Source: CAYYWP01 sp050176585 (GTDB lineage Bacteria > Desulfobacterota > Binatia > HRBIN30 > CADEER01). Taken from it: a stretch of DNA of 52,431 nt. Each line of letters begins with the position of its first letter. Positions within the stretch are counted from its first letter, which is position 1. The notes beneath the pieces are model-generated. The model saw nothing but the letters and a program-made list of their open reading frames with translations, did no database searches and was not told where the DNA came from. Below are positions 1-8,095 of this stretch, in pieces. The DNA lies in assembly GCA_050176585.1 (NCBI GenBank), contig JBFXHX010000029.1:1-52431 (forward strand), read 5' to 3'. A program made the position numbers and the translations under genes.

Positions 1-735
1 AACACGCCGACGCGGACGCCTACGAACACCAACACCCCGACCGATACGCCCACGGCTTCGCCCACCAGCACCGACACCAACACCCCGACCGATACGCCCA
101 CGGCTTCGCCGACCAGCACACACACCAACACGCCGACGCGGACGCCGACGAACACCAACACCCCGACCGATACGCCCACGGCTTCGCCCACCAGCACCGA
201 CACCAACACGCCGACGCGGACGCCGACGAACACCAACACCCCGACCGATACGCCCACGGCTTCGCCGACCAGCACTCACACCAACACGCCGACGGCGACG
301 CCTACGAACACCAACACCCCGACCGATACGCCCACGGCTTCGGCGACCCACACGGACACGCCGACTGCGACCGCGACTCACACCGACACCAACACCCCGA
401 CCGCCACACCCACGGCGACACCGACCAACACGAGCACGAACACCCCAACCGACACGCCCACCGAAACGCCGACCAACACTCCGACGGACACGCCGACTGC
501 GACCGCGACTCACACCGACACCAACACCCCGACCGCCACACCTACGGCGACGCCCACCAATACGAGCACGAACACCCCAACCGACACGCCCACAGCGACG
601 CCGACCAACACTCCGACGAACACGCCGACTGCGACGCCCACCAACACCAACACGCCGACTCGTACTCCGACGGCGACCAGCACGGCGACGCCAACGAACA
701 CGTCCACGCCTACGCCGACGAGCACGCCGACCAGC
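1..735 (+). repeat. Thr-Pro coding repeat array, partly in 78-bp units
   Basis: The sequence consists of ACN-CCN codons. The phrase ACCGATACGCCCACGGCTTC recurs near 40, 88, 166, 244 and 322, giving mostly 78-bp spacing, and then the array becomes less regular. It encodes the stalk of the first surface protein. Such arrays expand and contract by slippage or unequal recombination. Confidence 0.85.
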
Positions 736-1266
736 ACACCGGAGAACACGCCCACCGCGACCGAAATCCCGACCCCGATTCCGGGCGAGGGACCGGAGCT
801 GTCGTTGGCCAAGGCATTCACCGGCTACTGCGCGACCAATACGGCGACGATGTTTACGCTCGCGGTGAGCAACGTCGGCACCGCGGCCACCGTCGACCCG
901 ATCATCGTCACCGATCCGATGCCCACCGGGATGACCTTGCTGCTGCCCGCGACGGCTTCGGGGTGGGACTGCAGCGCCTCGACGGCGAACCAGTTGAGCT
1001 GCACGAGCAATACGATCCTCGCGCCAGGGGCCGCGGCTCCGGTAATAACGGCCTCCGTCTCGGCCGCACCCGACGCGCCGGCCGTGTTCAAAAACACGGC
1101 GCAAGCGATGACGGGAACCATTGACCCGATCTTCGCCAGCGCCAGCGCGCTCTGCCGCAGAACTGCGGTGCCGGCACCTGCGCTATCGTTCGGTAGCACG
1201 CTGGGTGCGCTCCTGACGCTGGCGGGCGTCGCCGGCGCGGCCCTACGCCGAAGGCGAAATCCCTAG
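1..1266 (+). CDS. Exported Thr-Pro repeat protein with DUF11-like domain and VPAPALS C-terminal tail (5' end outside window)
   Basis: The reading frame is open from base 1 and ends at TAG 1264-1266, so at least 421 residues are present and the N-terminus lies upstream. Residues 1 to about 255 are a Thr-Pro stalk (NTPT, DTPT, STPT units). Then come the linker EIPTPIPGEGPEL and a DUF11-like domain of about 120 residues with cysteines in GYC, GWDC, LSC and ALC. The last 33 residues are VPAPALS, a hydrophobic stretch and RRRRNP, which resembles a PEP-CTERM-class sorting tail. Three further paralogues follow downstream. By analogy the protein should be exported and held in or released from the envelope after tail processing; this is inference. 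The stalk is probably extended and may be glycosylated on Thr. The function of the missing head is unknown. Confidence 0.85.
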   Translation, partial: NTPTRTPTNTNTPTDTPTASPTSTDTNTPTDTPTASPTSTHTNTPTRTPTNTNTPTDTPTASPTSTDTNTPTRTPTNTNTPTDTPTASPTSTHTNTPTATPTNTNTPTDTPTASATHTDTPTATATHTDTNTPTATPTATPTNTSTNTPTDTPTETPTNTPTDTPTATATHTDTNTPTATPTATPTNTSTNTPTDTPTATPTNTPTNTPTATPTNTNTPTRTPTATSTATPTNTSTPTPTSTPTSTPENTPTATEIPTPIPGEGPELSLAKAFTGYCATNTATMFTLAVSNVGTAATVDPIIVTDPMPTGMTLLLPATASGWDCSASTANQLSCTSNTILAPGAAAPVITASVSAAPDAPAVFKNTAQAMTGTIDPIFASASALCRRTAVPAPALSFGSTLGALLTLAGVAGAALRRRRNP

Positions 1267-1281
1267 CGGGAACGTCCTTTT

Positions 1282-1312
1282 GCCGGCCGGGAGCTCCGCA
1301 GCCCCGGCCGGC
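1282..1312 (+). terminator. Hairpin after the first surface gene
   Basis: GCCGGCCGGG (1282-1291) pairs with CCCGGCCGGC (1303-1312) across an 11-nt loop, 15 bases after the stop codon. No T-run follows, so this may be a Rho-assisted stop or an RNA-stabilising stem. Confidence 0.45.
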
Positions 1313-1684
1313 ACTACACACGCGGGCGGATATCGCGGCCAATCCGTCCAAGCCTGGACCGCGCGTGCCCACGCAGCGGGCAATTGTGGTCGGGCTGCGT
1401 GCGCCCGCTTGCGGGCGACGATTGGGACCTTACCCGTGAGCGCCGCTCTCGGCGCCCGGTCGACGCTGCGCCGCAAGGCACATCAGTCTGCGCACGGCTG
1501 GCGAAGAGCAGCAGTGGCGACGATGCGACGCCACGCGTCGCATAGATTGCGACATAGCCGAAAGCATGCTTTACGCCTTAACGCTTGACGAATTGACGTA
1601 GCGTGACGGCGATATCGACCACACTCGAGTCGCAGTTGATCGGTCAGCGTCGGTCACGGTTGGGCGGGGAGGCAGGGAGCACGA
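1313..1684. other. Intergenic region, no gene recognised
   Basis: About 370 bp without a credible gene. ACGCTTGACGA (1581-1591), carrying a TTGACG -35-like box, also occurs upstream of the third surface gene (4600-4610). GGGAG near 1675 sits before the ATG at 1685. I could not identify a convincing -10 box. Confidence 0.4.
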
Positions 1685-3871
1685 ATGACCGATGCGGTAG
1701 CGCCGCGCGCACGGGCCTCAATCCAACGATCGGAGCTGTCGCGGGCTACCGCGCAGCAGCGACCCGATCATTGCAATAACGGTTTCGCACGGGTGCGCAC
1801 ACCGGCACCGACCACGCGCAATGGCCGTTGGGAGCACGGGCCGGATCGGTTCGTAACGCGCCGACCGTTCCGCAGCGGCGGGGCGTCGACCCACTCAGCC
1901 AATGCCGCGGACGATCTCACCCGTTCACCGCGCTCATGCTTGGCAACGGCGCTCCGGCGTATCAGGGCCGCGATCGCCGCGCCGGTCATCTCTGCGGTCA
2001 TGTGTTTTCTCGCATCGCCAGCGAGCGCACAGCCGAACAACTCCTGGGTCGATGCGAGCCTGGTCGTCGGGACCGTTAGCGATTGCTCCGGCTCCTCGAG
2101 CCAAACCGACACGGCGCAGGCCCTGCCCTGCCAGAGCTACAACGCCGACCTGTACGAAAGCCTCGAGTACACGGCTTCGGTTCCGCAACCCGCGGATGAC
2201 GCGGATATTCAGCTGTTCCGCGCCGGCGCCGATGCCAACTTCCTCTACGTCGAGTGGGACCTCGCCGCCGATTGGGATGTGAATACGTCGACCTCGCACC
2301 ATTTCATCATCGAAGTGGACGTGGATCCCGACATGGAGACGACTCGCGGAGACAATTACGTCTAACTGTTCGGAAAAAGCGAGTTCAACCAGTCGGCCTG
2401 GGTCGACGCCTTCCTGCAAGGTGGCTTTGAGGCCTACGCGGACAATTCCAACAGCGGCACGGCGAACGATGTCGGCGGCAGCAACCCCGCCACCGGAGAT
2501 TCGACCTGCAGCGCGTGTCCGGGAGCGGCCAACTCGCAGGACGGATACACGGGCAAGATTTGCGATGCCCAGGATCGCGTGTACGCGCGGGTCAACAGCG
2601 GCAACGTACAAATGGCCGTGCGCTGGACGTGCTTGCAAACCAGCACAGATGCGCCCGGCTCCTCCGGAGACAACGTGGCGCTCACGGGGCGCCCCGCATC
2701 ATTCCGCGTCCGCGGCTGGACCAGTCAGACCAGCACCCTCGAAAAGGCCGAGCTCTATTGGCACGACGAGCACCCCACGACCGATCTCCCGAACGAGGAC
2801 TTCGACAACGTGGCATGGTTCGCCTACCAGCCGACCTCGACACCCACCAGCACGTCAACAGCGACGCCGACCCACACCCCGACCGATACCCCGACGCGCA
2901 CGAACACGCCCACGAGCACACCAACTCATACCCCGACTCACACGGCCACGCCGACCAGCACCCCGACTCACACGCCTACTGACACCCCGACGCCGACGCG
3001 CACGCCCACGAACACCAGCACCCCGACCGACACGCCCACGGTGACGCCGACGCATACGAACACTCACACGCCGACGAGCACGCCCACCGACACCCCGACT
3101 CACACGGCCACGCCGACCAGCACCCCGACTCACACGCCTACCGACACCCCGACGCCGACGAGCACGCCCACTGACACCCCGACTCACACGGCCACGCCGA
3201 CCAGCACCCCGACTCACACGCCTACTGACACCCCGACGCCGACGAGCACGCCCACCGACACGCCGACTCACACGGCCACGCCGACCAGCACCCCGACTCA
3301 CACGCCCAGTCCAACACCATCGGGTACGTCCGGTGTGACTCCCGTGAGCACGCCAACCCACACCGTTATTCCGACGCTCATCCCGGGAGAGGGTCCGGAG
3401 CTCGCCTTGTTCAAAGCCTTCACGGGTCTGTGTGCGCCGAATGGCTCGGCGATGTTCACGATCACTGTGCGCAACGTCGGCACCTCACCGACCGTCGATC
3501 CGATCGTCGCGACCGATCCCATGCCGCCCGGTCTGACGCTGTCTTTGCCTCCAAGCGGTTCGGGGTGGGATTGCAGCGCATCGCTGGCCGAGGAGCTGAA
3601 CTGCGTCTTTGCGGGCCTGCTGGGACCGGGCCAGAACGCGCCGACCATTACAGCGACCGTCGGCATCGCGGCCGACGCAGAGCCGGTGATCCGCAACATC
3701 GCGCACGCGACGTCGGGCGCCACGGACCCGCTGGTCGCGGCGGATACGGCATTTTGCCGGCGGACGCCAGTGCCCGCTCCACTGTTCTCATCTGGCAGTG
3801 CGGCAGCCGCGCTGCTGTCCCTGAGCGCGGTCGCGGCCACCTCGCTTTGGCGACGGCGGCGGTGGACCTGA
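1685..3871 (+). pseudogene. Exported Thr-Pro repeat protein interrupted by an in-frame TAA
   Basis: One frame runs from 1685 to the TGA at 3869-3871, broken only by TAA at 2363-2365. Protein-like sequence continues without a frame change on both sides (GDNYV, stop, LFGKSEF), so a Tyr codon changed to TAA is the simplest reading. A signal peptide ending ASPASA before QPNNSW lies about 90 codons after the ATG at 1685. A TTG at 1940 would give a normal signal peptide, so the true start may be there. The head looks like a beta-sandwich binding domain (DOMON or CBM9-like, weak guess) and contains a Cys pair. A Thr-Pro stalk follows (about 2830-3380), then a DUF11-like domain with four Cys and the tail VPAPLFS plus helix plus RRRR. 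It could be a true pseudogene, a sequencing error, or a form truncated before the stalk. Confidence 0.75.
2833..3312 (+). repeat. Thr-Pro coding repeat array with 84-bp units
   Basis: The block encoding PTHTATPTSTPTHTPTDTP recurs around 2935, 3097, 3181 and 3265; the last three are 84 bp apart. It encodes the stalk of the second surface protein and has a different period from the stalks of its paralogues. Confidence 0.8.
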
Positions 3872-4666
3872 TTGGGGTTTCATAAACCGGCATCGACGAC
3901 TGCCAACGACGGCGCGCTTGTGCAGAGCGGCCCAGGCAAGCGCGGAAACACCCACCTACATGGCATGCGATCACCGTAAGCCGCCGCTTCTCGCTCTCGC
4001 ACAGCCCGCCATCCACCTCGCGATTTCTACAGAGGAGGCACGCGCGTAGCGCAGACACGAGCCGCGTCGGCAACCAGCTGTTTAGGCATAGCCAAGCCGC
4101 TCGTGTGGCGGCCGTGGTCTCGAGGCGCGATCCCGAGGCCACAACGGCTCTCCAGGCCCGGTCAAGTGGCAAAAGTGCGCCGTCCGCGCTCACTGAACAC
4201 ATTGTGCAGTGGTCGCGCGTCGTACCTGGACGCCTTAGATCCAGAACTCGCTGTGGCAAACTCCATGAGCAAGTCCGTGCTTTTTCACTTGATATACGTG
4301 TAGAGCACGGACTAGCGTAGGTTCGTTCTTAGACGGGTTCGCGCTGGTCGTGGGGGCTGGATGGGGGGGAACGGACGTCCAGCCCGGGCCTCCTGAGTAA
4401 CTCGATAGGCACGGAGGAGGAACGTCATGCCAGCCAGCTGCAGCGAACGCCTGGGTCCGAACGGCTGTCGACGACTGTTCCGAACTTGCAATCCGCTTAC
4501 GGCGATCAACGTGCGCGTCGGGACCGCGGATTCAAAGACTGATCAACGACGCGCCAGTCACCAACGCTAGACGAGAATGCGCCAGTTTAGGTTCGCGAAA
4601 CGCTTGACGACTAAGCGGACCGTTCAATCAGCAAACCGCAGCGGTAGCGCTGCTGGATGGGAGCAG
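3872..4666. other. Long intergenic region before the first VWA gene
   Basis: About 795 bp without a recognisable gene; the short ORFs here have no family features. It holds a 10-bp inverted repeat at 4272-4313 and the 11-mer ACGCTTGACGA (4600-4610) shared with the region before the second surface gene. It probably carries the promoter and a long leader. Confidence 0.4.
4272..4313. repeat. 10-bp inverted repeat, possible operator or stem-loop
   Basis: AGTCCGTGCT (4272-4281) and AGCACGGACT (4304-4313) are perfect inverted copies separated by 22 AT-rich bases that include TTTTTCACTTGATATACG. The arrangement could be a regulator-binding dyad around a promoter, or an RNA stem. Confidence 0.45.
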
Positions 4667-4672
4667 GTGATG
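4641..4672 (+). promoter_or_regulatory. Conserved leader and ribosome-binding site of the first VWA gene
   Basis: The 40 bases 4641-4680 match 8064-8103 at 36 positions. Both contain GTAGCGCTGCTG, then GGGAG and GTGATGGTATCAGC. Conservation up to GTG 4667/ATG 4670 with GGGAG at 4659-4663 fixes the start here rather than at the in-frame ATG at 4577. Confidence 0.6.
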
Positions 4673-6976
4673 GTATCAGCTTTGTTGGCCCGGCTCACGC
4701 CGTCATGGTCCGCCGTTCGGCGCGTTGGCACCCGCTGCACCGTTGCGCTCAGCGCAATGCTGGTGGCGACCGTCATGCCAAACGGCCGCGCAGTCGCTCA
4801 GTTGACCGGCGAGGTGTGCGACGCAGACATCGTCTTGATGTTGGATCGCACCGGCAGCATGTCGTCCTCCGACCTCACCAACGAACGGGCCGCTGCCAAG
4901 GCGGTTCTCACGGTCTTCGACGATGCGGCGATCCCGCCATTCGTGGCGATCGGGGCCTTTGGTGACAACTCCAATGGCAGTCCGGAGGCTTTCATTCAGC
5001 ACTCGCTCACCCGGACGGAGAGCCCGGCCCCGTACGGCGACGATGATTCGAACAGCGACAATGACCTCTACGATGCGATCGACGATGTCACCGCCGGCAA
5101 CAGCTCGGTGGGTACGAACATCTCGGACGCGTTGAGCATCGCCAACACCGAACTGACCGATAACGGAACGACCAGCAATCGAGTCGTGATTCTCATCTCG
5201 GACGGCGATCCCAATGAGCCCACGAACGAGGCAACTGGACGGGAATCGGCCTACGACACCGCCGATGCCATGAAATTGGCAGGTCGGGAAATCTTCACCA
5301 TCCACTTCGGAGAGGATCCGACGGGTTTCGCCGGACAAGAGTTGCTGGCCGCAATCGCCACAGGCAACACGACTCCGCCGACCACCGATAGTCACGACAC
5401 GCACGGCCATCAGAATGGATCGGCCGACGACCAGGCGACGGCGGACGATGAGAACAACGATGGCGACCACTTCTTCATCGCCCCGACCGCGGCTGACATG
5501 ACCGAGATCTTGCAGCAGATCGCGCAGCAGTATTGTCAGTCGTTACCGACGCCTACTCGCACCGGCACGGCCACCGCGACGCGGACCGGCACCGCGACGC
5601 GGACCGGCACCCCGACGCGGACCGGCACCCCCACTCGCACCAGCACCGTTACTCAGACCCCCACCCGGACCGGCACGGCGACTGGAACATCGACGAACAC
5701 ATCCACTCCCACACGCACGCCAACGAACACGCCGACCAACACGCCCACTAACACTCGGACCAACACCCCGACGAACACCAACACACCGACCGCGACCCCG
5801 ACGCATACGCCGACCAACACCAACACGCCCACGGTGACGCCCACAAACACCCCGACGAACACTCCAACTCACACCAACACACCGACCGCCACCCCCACCA
5901 ACACGCCAACCGAGACGCCGACTCAGACAGCGACGAGCACCGAAACGCCAACCGCGAGCCCGACGGATACCCCGACGAGCACGCCTACGGACACGCCGAC
6001 GGAGACCCCCACGGACACGCCGACGGAGACTCCCACGGACACGCCGACGGAGACCCCCACGGACACGCCGACGGAGACTCCCACGGACACGCCGACCGAG
6101 ACTCCCACTGACACGCCAACGGAGACCCCCACGGACACGCCGACGGAGACCCCCACGGACACGCCGACGGAGACCCCCACGGACACGCCGACGGAGACCC
6201 CCACGGACACGCCGACGGAGACCCCGACGAGTACTCCGACGGACACGCCGACGGACACGCCGACGCACACGGCAACCCCGACCAACACGCCGACCAACAC
6301 ACCGACGTCCACCAACACGCCCACGAACACATCGACGCCCACTCACACCGCAACCCCGACCAACACGCCAACCAACACACCGACGTCCACCAACACGCCC
6401 ACGAACACATCGACGCCGACGAACACGGCGACCCCGACCAATACGCCTGAGAACACGCCGACCGCCACGGAGATCCCGACGCCAGTCCCCGGTGAAGGGC
6501 CCGAGCTCGACCTGCACAAGGCGTTTACCGGCCTGTGCGCACCGAACACTCAGACGATGTTCATCCTCGCGGTGACCAATGTGGGCACCGCGGCGACCGT
6601 CGATCCGATCGACGTCACCGATGTGATGCCCACGGGCCTGAAGCTGGTCGTGCCATTGGTGGTGGCGGGCTGGAATTGCGGCGCCTCGACGGCGGACGTG
6701 TTGAGTTGCACCTTCGTCGGCATCCTGGGACCGGGCCAGGCGGCGCCACAGATCAAGGCGACGGTGAACGTCGCGGCCGATGCGCCACCGGCACTCGTAA
6801 ACACGGCAGAGGCGACCTCCGGCACCATCGACCCGATCACAGCGACCGATAGCCAGATCTGTCATGCCACCGCCGTGCCCGCACCGGCCCTCTCGCAGAC
6901 AGCCATTGGCGGAGCGTTACTGGCGCTGACCGCCATAGCCGGCGCGGCGCTGCGGCGGATCAGGCGCCGCGGCTGA
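4667..6976 (+). CDS. Exported VWA-domain protein with Thr-Pro stalk, DUF11-like domain and VPAPALS tail
   Basis: The start is GTG 4667 or ATG 4670 (768 residues from ATG), chosen because GGGAG and the leader are shared with the paralogue at 8090. A signal peptide of about 43 residues ends GRAVA before QLTGEV. A von Willebrand A domain spans about residues 48-285. Its MIDAS motif is complete in outline: DRTGS from D59, T149 in GTNIS, and D178 in ISDGD, so metal-dependent ligand binding is plausible. Residues about 292-605 are a Thr-Pro stalk with ten 24-bp repeats. Then come EIPTPVPGEGPEL, a DUF11-like domain with four Cys, and VPAPALS plus helix plus RRIRRRG. Inferred role: surface-displayed binding or adhesion protein. 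A strong hairpin follows the stop. Bases 4790-5613 are identical to the next paralogue. Confidence 0.88.
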   Translation: MMVSALLARLTPSWSAVRRVGTRCTVALSAMLVATVMPNGRAVAQLTGEVCDADIVLMLDRTGSMSSSDLTNERAAAKAVLTVFDDAAIPPFVAIGAFGDNSNGSPEAFIQHSLTRTESPAPYGDDDSNSDNDLYDAIDDVTAGNSSVGTNISDALSIANTELTDNGTTSNRVVILISDGDPNEPTNEATGRESAYDTADAMKLAGREIFTIHFGEDPTGFAGQELLAAIATGNTTPPTTDSHDTHGHQNGSADDQATADDENNDGDHFFIAPTAADMTEILQQIAQQYCQSLPTPTRTGTATATRTGTATRTGTPTRTGTPTRTSTVTQTPTRTGTATGTSTNTSTPTRTPTNTPTNTPTNTRTNTPTNTNTPTATPTHTPTNTNTPTVTPTNTPTNTPTHTNTPTATPTNTPTETPTQTATSTETPTASPTDTPTSTPTDTPTETPTDTPTETPTDTPTETPTDTPTETPTDTPTETPTDTPTETPTDTPTETPTDTPTETPTDTPTETPTDTPTETPTSTPTDTPTDTPTHTATPTNTPTNTPTSTNTPTNTSTPTHTATPTNTPTNTPTSTNTPTNTSTPTNTATPTNTPENTPTATEIPTPVPGEGPELDLHKAFTGLCAPNTQTMFILAVTNVGTAATVDPIDVTDVMPTGLKLVVPLVVAGWNCGASTADVLSCTFVGILGPGQAAPQIKATVNVAADAPPALVNTAEATSGTIDPITATDSQICHATAVPAPALSQTAIGGALLALTAIAGAALRRIRRRG
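4790..5613 (+). repeat. 824-bp block identical to 8213-9036
   Basis: Line-by-line comparison shows no difference from 4790 to 5613 against 8213 to 9036 (constant offset 3423). The block covers the end of the signal peptide, the whole VWA domain and the first stalk codons. The signal peptides just upstream and the stalks just downstream differ clearly. Confidence 0.9.
5990..6229 (+). repeat. Ten tandem 24-bp repeats encoding DTPTETPT
   Basis: GAG codons recur every 24 bases from 6002 to 6218. Units differ only at a few third positions (ACTCCC against ACCCCC, ACCGAG against ACGGAG). The near-identity suggests recent expansion. The stalk continues on both sides with less regular Thr-Pro units. 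Confidence 0.85.
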
Positions 6977-6985
6977 GCATTCGCC

Positions 6986-7019
6986 AGCGGTGGAGCCGGG
7001 TACGCTCGGCTCCACCGCT
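6986..7019 (+). terminator. Strong hairpin after the first VWA gene
   Basis: AGCGGTGGAGCCG (6986-6998) pairs perfectly with CGGCTCCACCGCT (7007-7019) over an 8-nt loop, followed by TTCCT. It begins 9 bases after the stop. The same GGTGGAGCCG core recurs after the next paralogue. Confidence 0.75.
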
Positions 7020-8063
7020 TTCCTGTCGCCCCCGAATTGGGCGCAGCGCGCGAAGCACACTGGCCTGACGACACGCGCCGGGGCCGCGGGATTCCTTCCC
7101 CTAATTCGCAGAGGGCTTTTCGCGAGCTCCGGCCAGGGGCTCACGCACGCGTGACCTCGGAGCGTCGCATTCTCACGGAGTGCCCGGAGGTGTAGCGGCG
7201 GGATGCCACCCGCTCGCATATGAGCAACCCACCGGTGCGCCGAGTCGAGCGCCCCAGCTCGTACGGGCGGGGGCCCGCCGCGCGACTACGCCGCCGCTTC
7301 GCCTCTGCTGAATGCGGCTGTGTTCCGCAAAACGAGCATTGTTGAACGATCCGTCGGTCGTTATCGAATACCGCCGGCCCAGCCCGTTTCATGGGCTCCT
7401 GACGGCCAACGTCCCGCATACGCGCGCACGTTGACACCGCGGCCCCAGATCGCCCCGGCTTAGCTCCGGATCGAGTTGTCGTCGCTCGATAGCCGACGCG
7501 CAGACCCCCCGGTTGCAACGGCTGCGGCTGTTCACCAACCACATCTAGCTGACGCCGAGACCCCGCTCGATTGTCACTCTCTGCCCTCATCTAAAAGTAT
7601 TTGCGCTTGTCTACCCCACCCAATGACAGGTGTTCACGTGCATAATGCTTTGTGCATTACATGATTTTTCCCTTGCCTTCGCGCATAGACTATGGGCAGA
7701 TTAGCAGCGCTACGGCCGCTCAGCAGCTTCAGAGCCCGAACGGGGGATGGGTGGGCGGACAACACGGACGAGGGCACTGCGCGGCGTCGGGAAGGAGCGC
7801 GGATGAGTTCGAGCCGTATCGCGTCTACTGACAAACGCCGCCCAGGGTCGCCCGCTCCACAGGCGGACTAGCAAGCGGTCATGCCCGCACCCTGCGACCC
7901 GAGAGGAGATACGCGCGTGCCGCTCCGGCAGTGCGAAGGTCAAAGAGATCCTGATCTCGATGGAATGAATCGGGACCGCCGTACACCGCGGATAGCGCGC
8001 CACATGTCGGACGTCGTGCAACAGGTTGTCCACCAACCAACCCGCCTGATTCAGTCTGTCGCA
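7020..8063. other. Long intergenic region between the two VWA genes
   Basis: More than 1 kb with no gene I can support; ORFs on both strands lack domain features and recognisable starts. An AT-richer patch near 7570-7690 contains a short dyad (TGCATAATGC, then TTGTGCATTA, near 7640-7660) and is the best place for a promoter, but no clear -35/-10 pair stands out. Confidence 0.35.
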
Positions 8064-8095
8064 GCCGTAGCGCTGCTGCGTGGGAGAAGGTGATG
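8064..8095 (+). promoter_or_regulatory. Conserved leader and ribosome-binding site of the second VWA gene
   Basis: This matches 4641-4672 closely. GGGAGAAGG (8082-8090) precedes GTG 8090 and ATG 8093. The shared leader suggests common translational control or a recent shared origin of the 5' ends. Confidence 0.6.

Noticed and set aside
1..735. Regular repeat arrays considered as CRISPR.
   Set aside because: Repeats are contiguous coding units without unique spacers, in frame with downstream domains.
5543..6865. Long antisense ORFs opposite the Thr-Pro stalks (also at 2855-3361, 5653-5862, 5923-6342, 8959-9754).
   Set aside because: The ACN-CCN repeat lacks stop codons in several frames on both strands; the antisense products are Val-Gly or Arg-Gly repeats without starts, signals or domains.
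7141..7590. 149-codon minus-strand ORF in the intergenic region between the VWA genes.
   Set aside because: Arg/Ser-rich, no family features and no ribosome-binding site; most likely non-coding.
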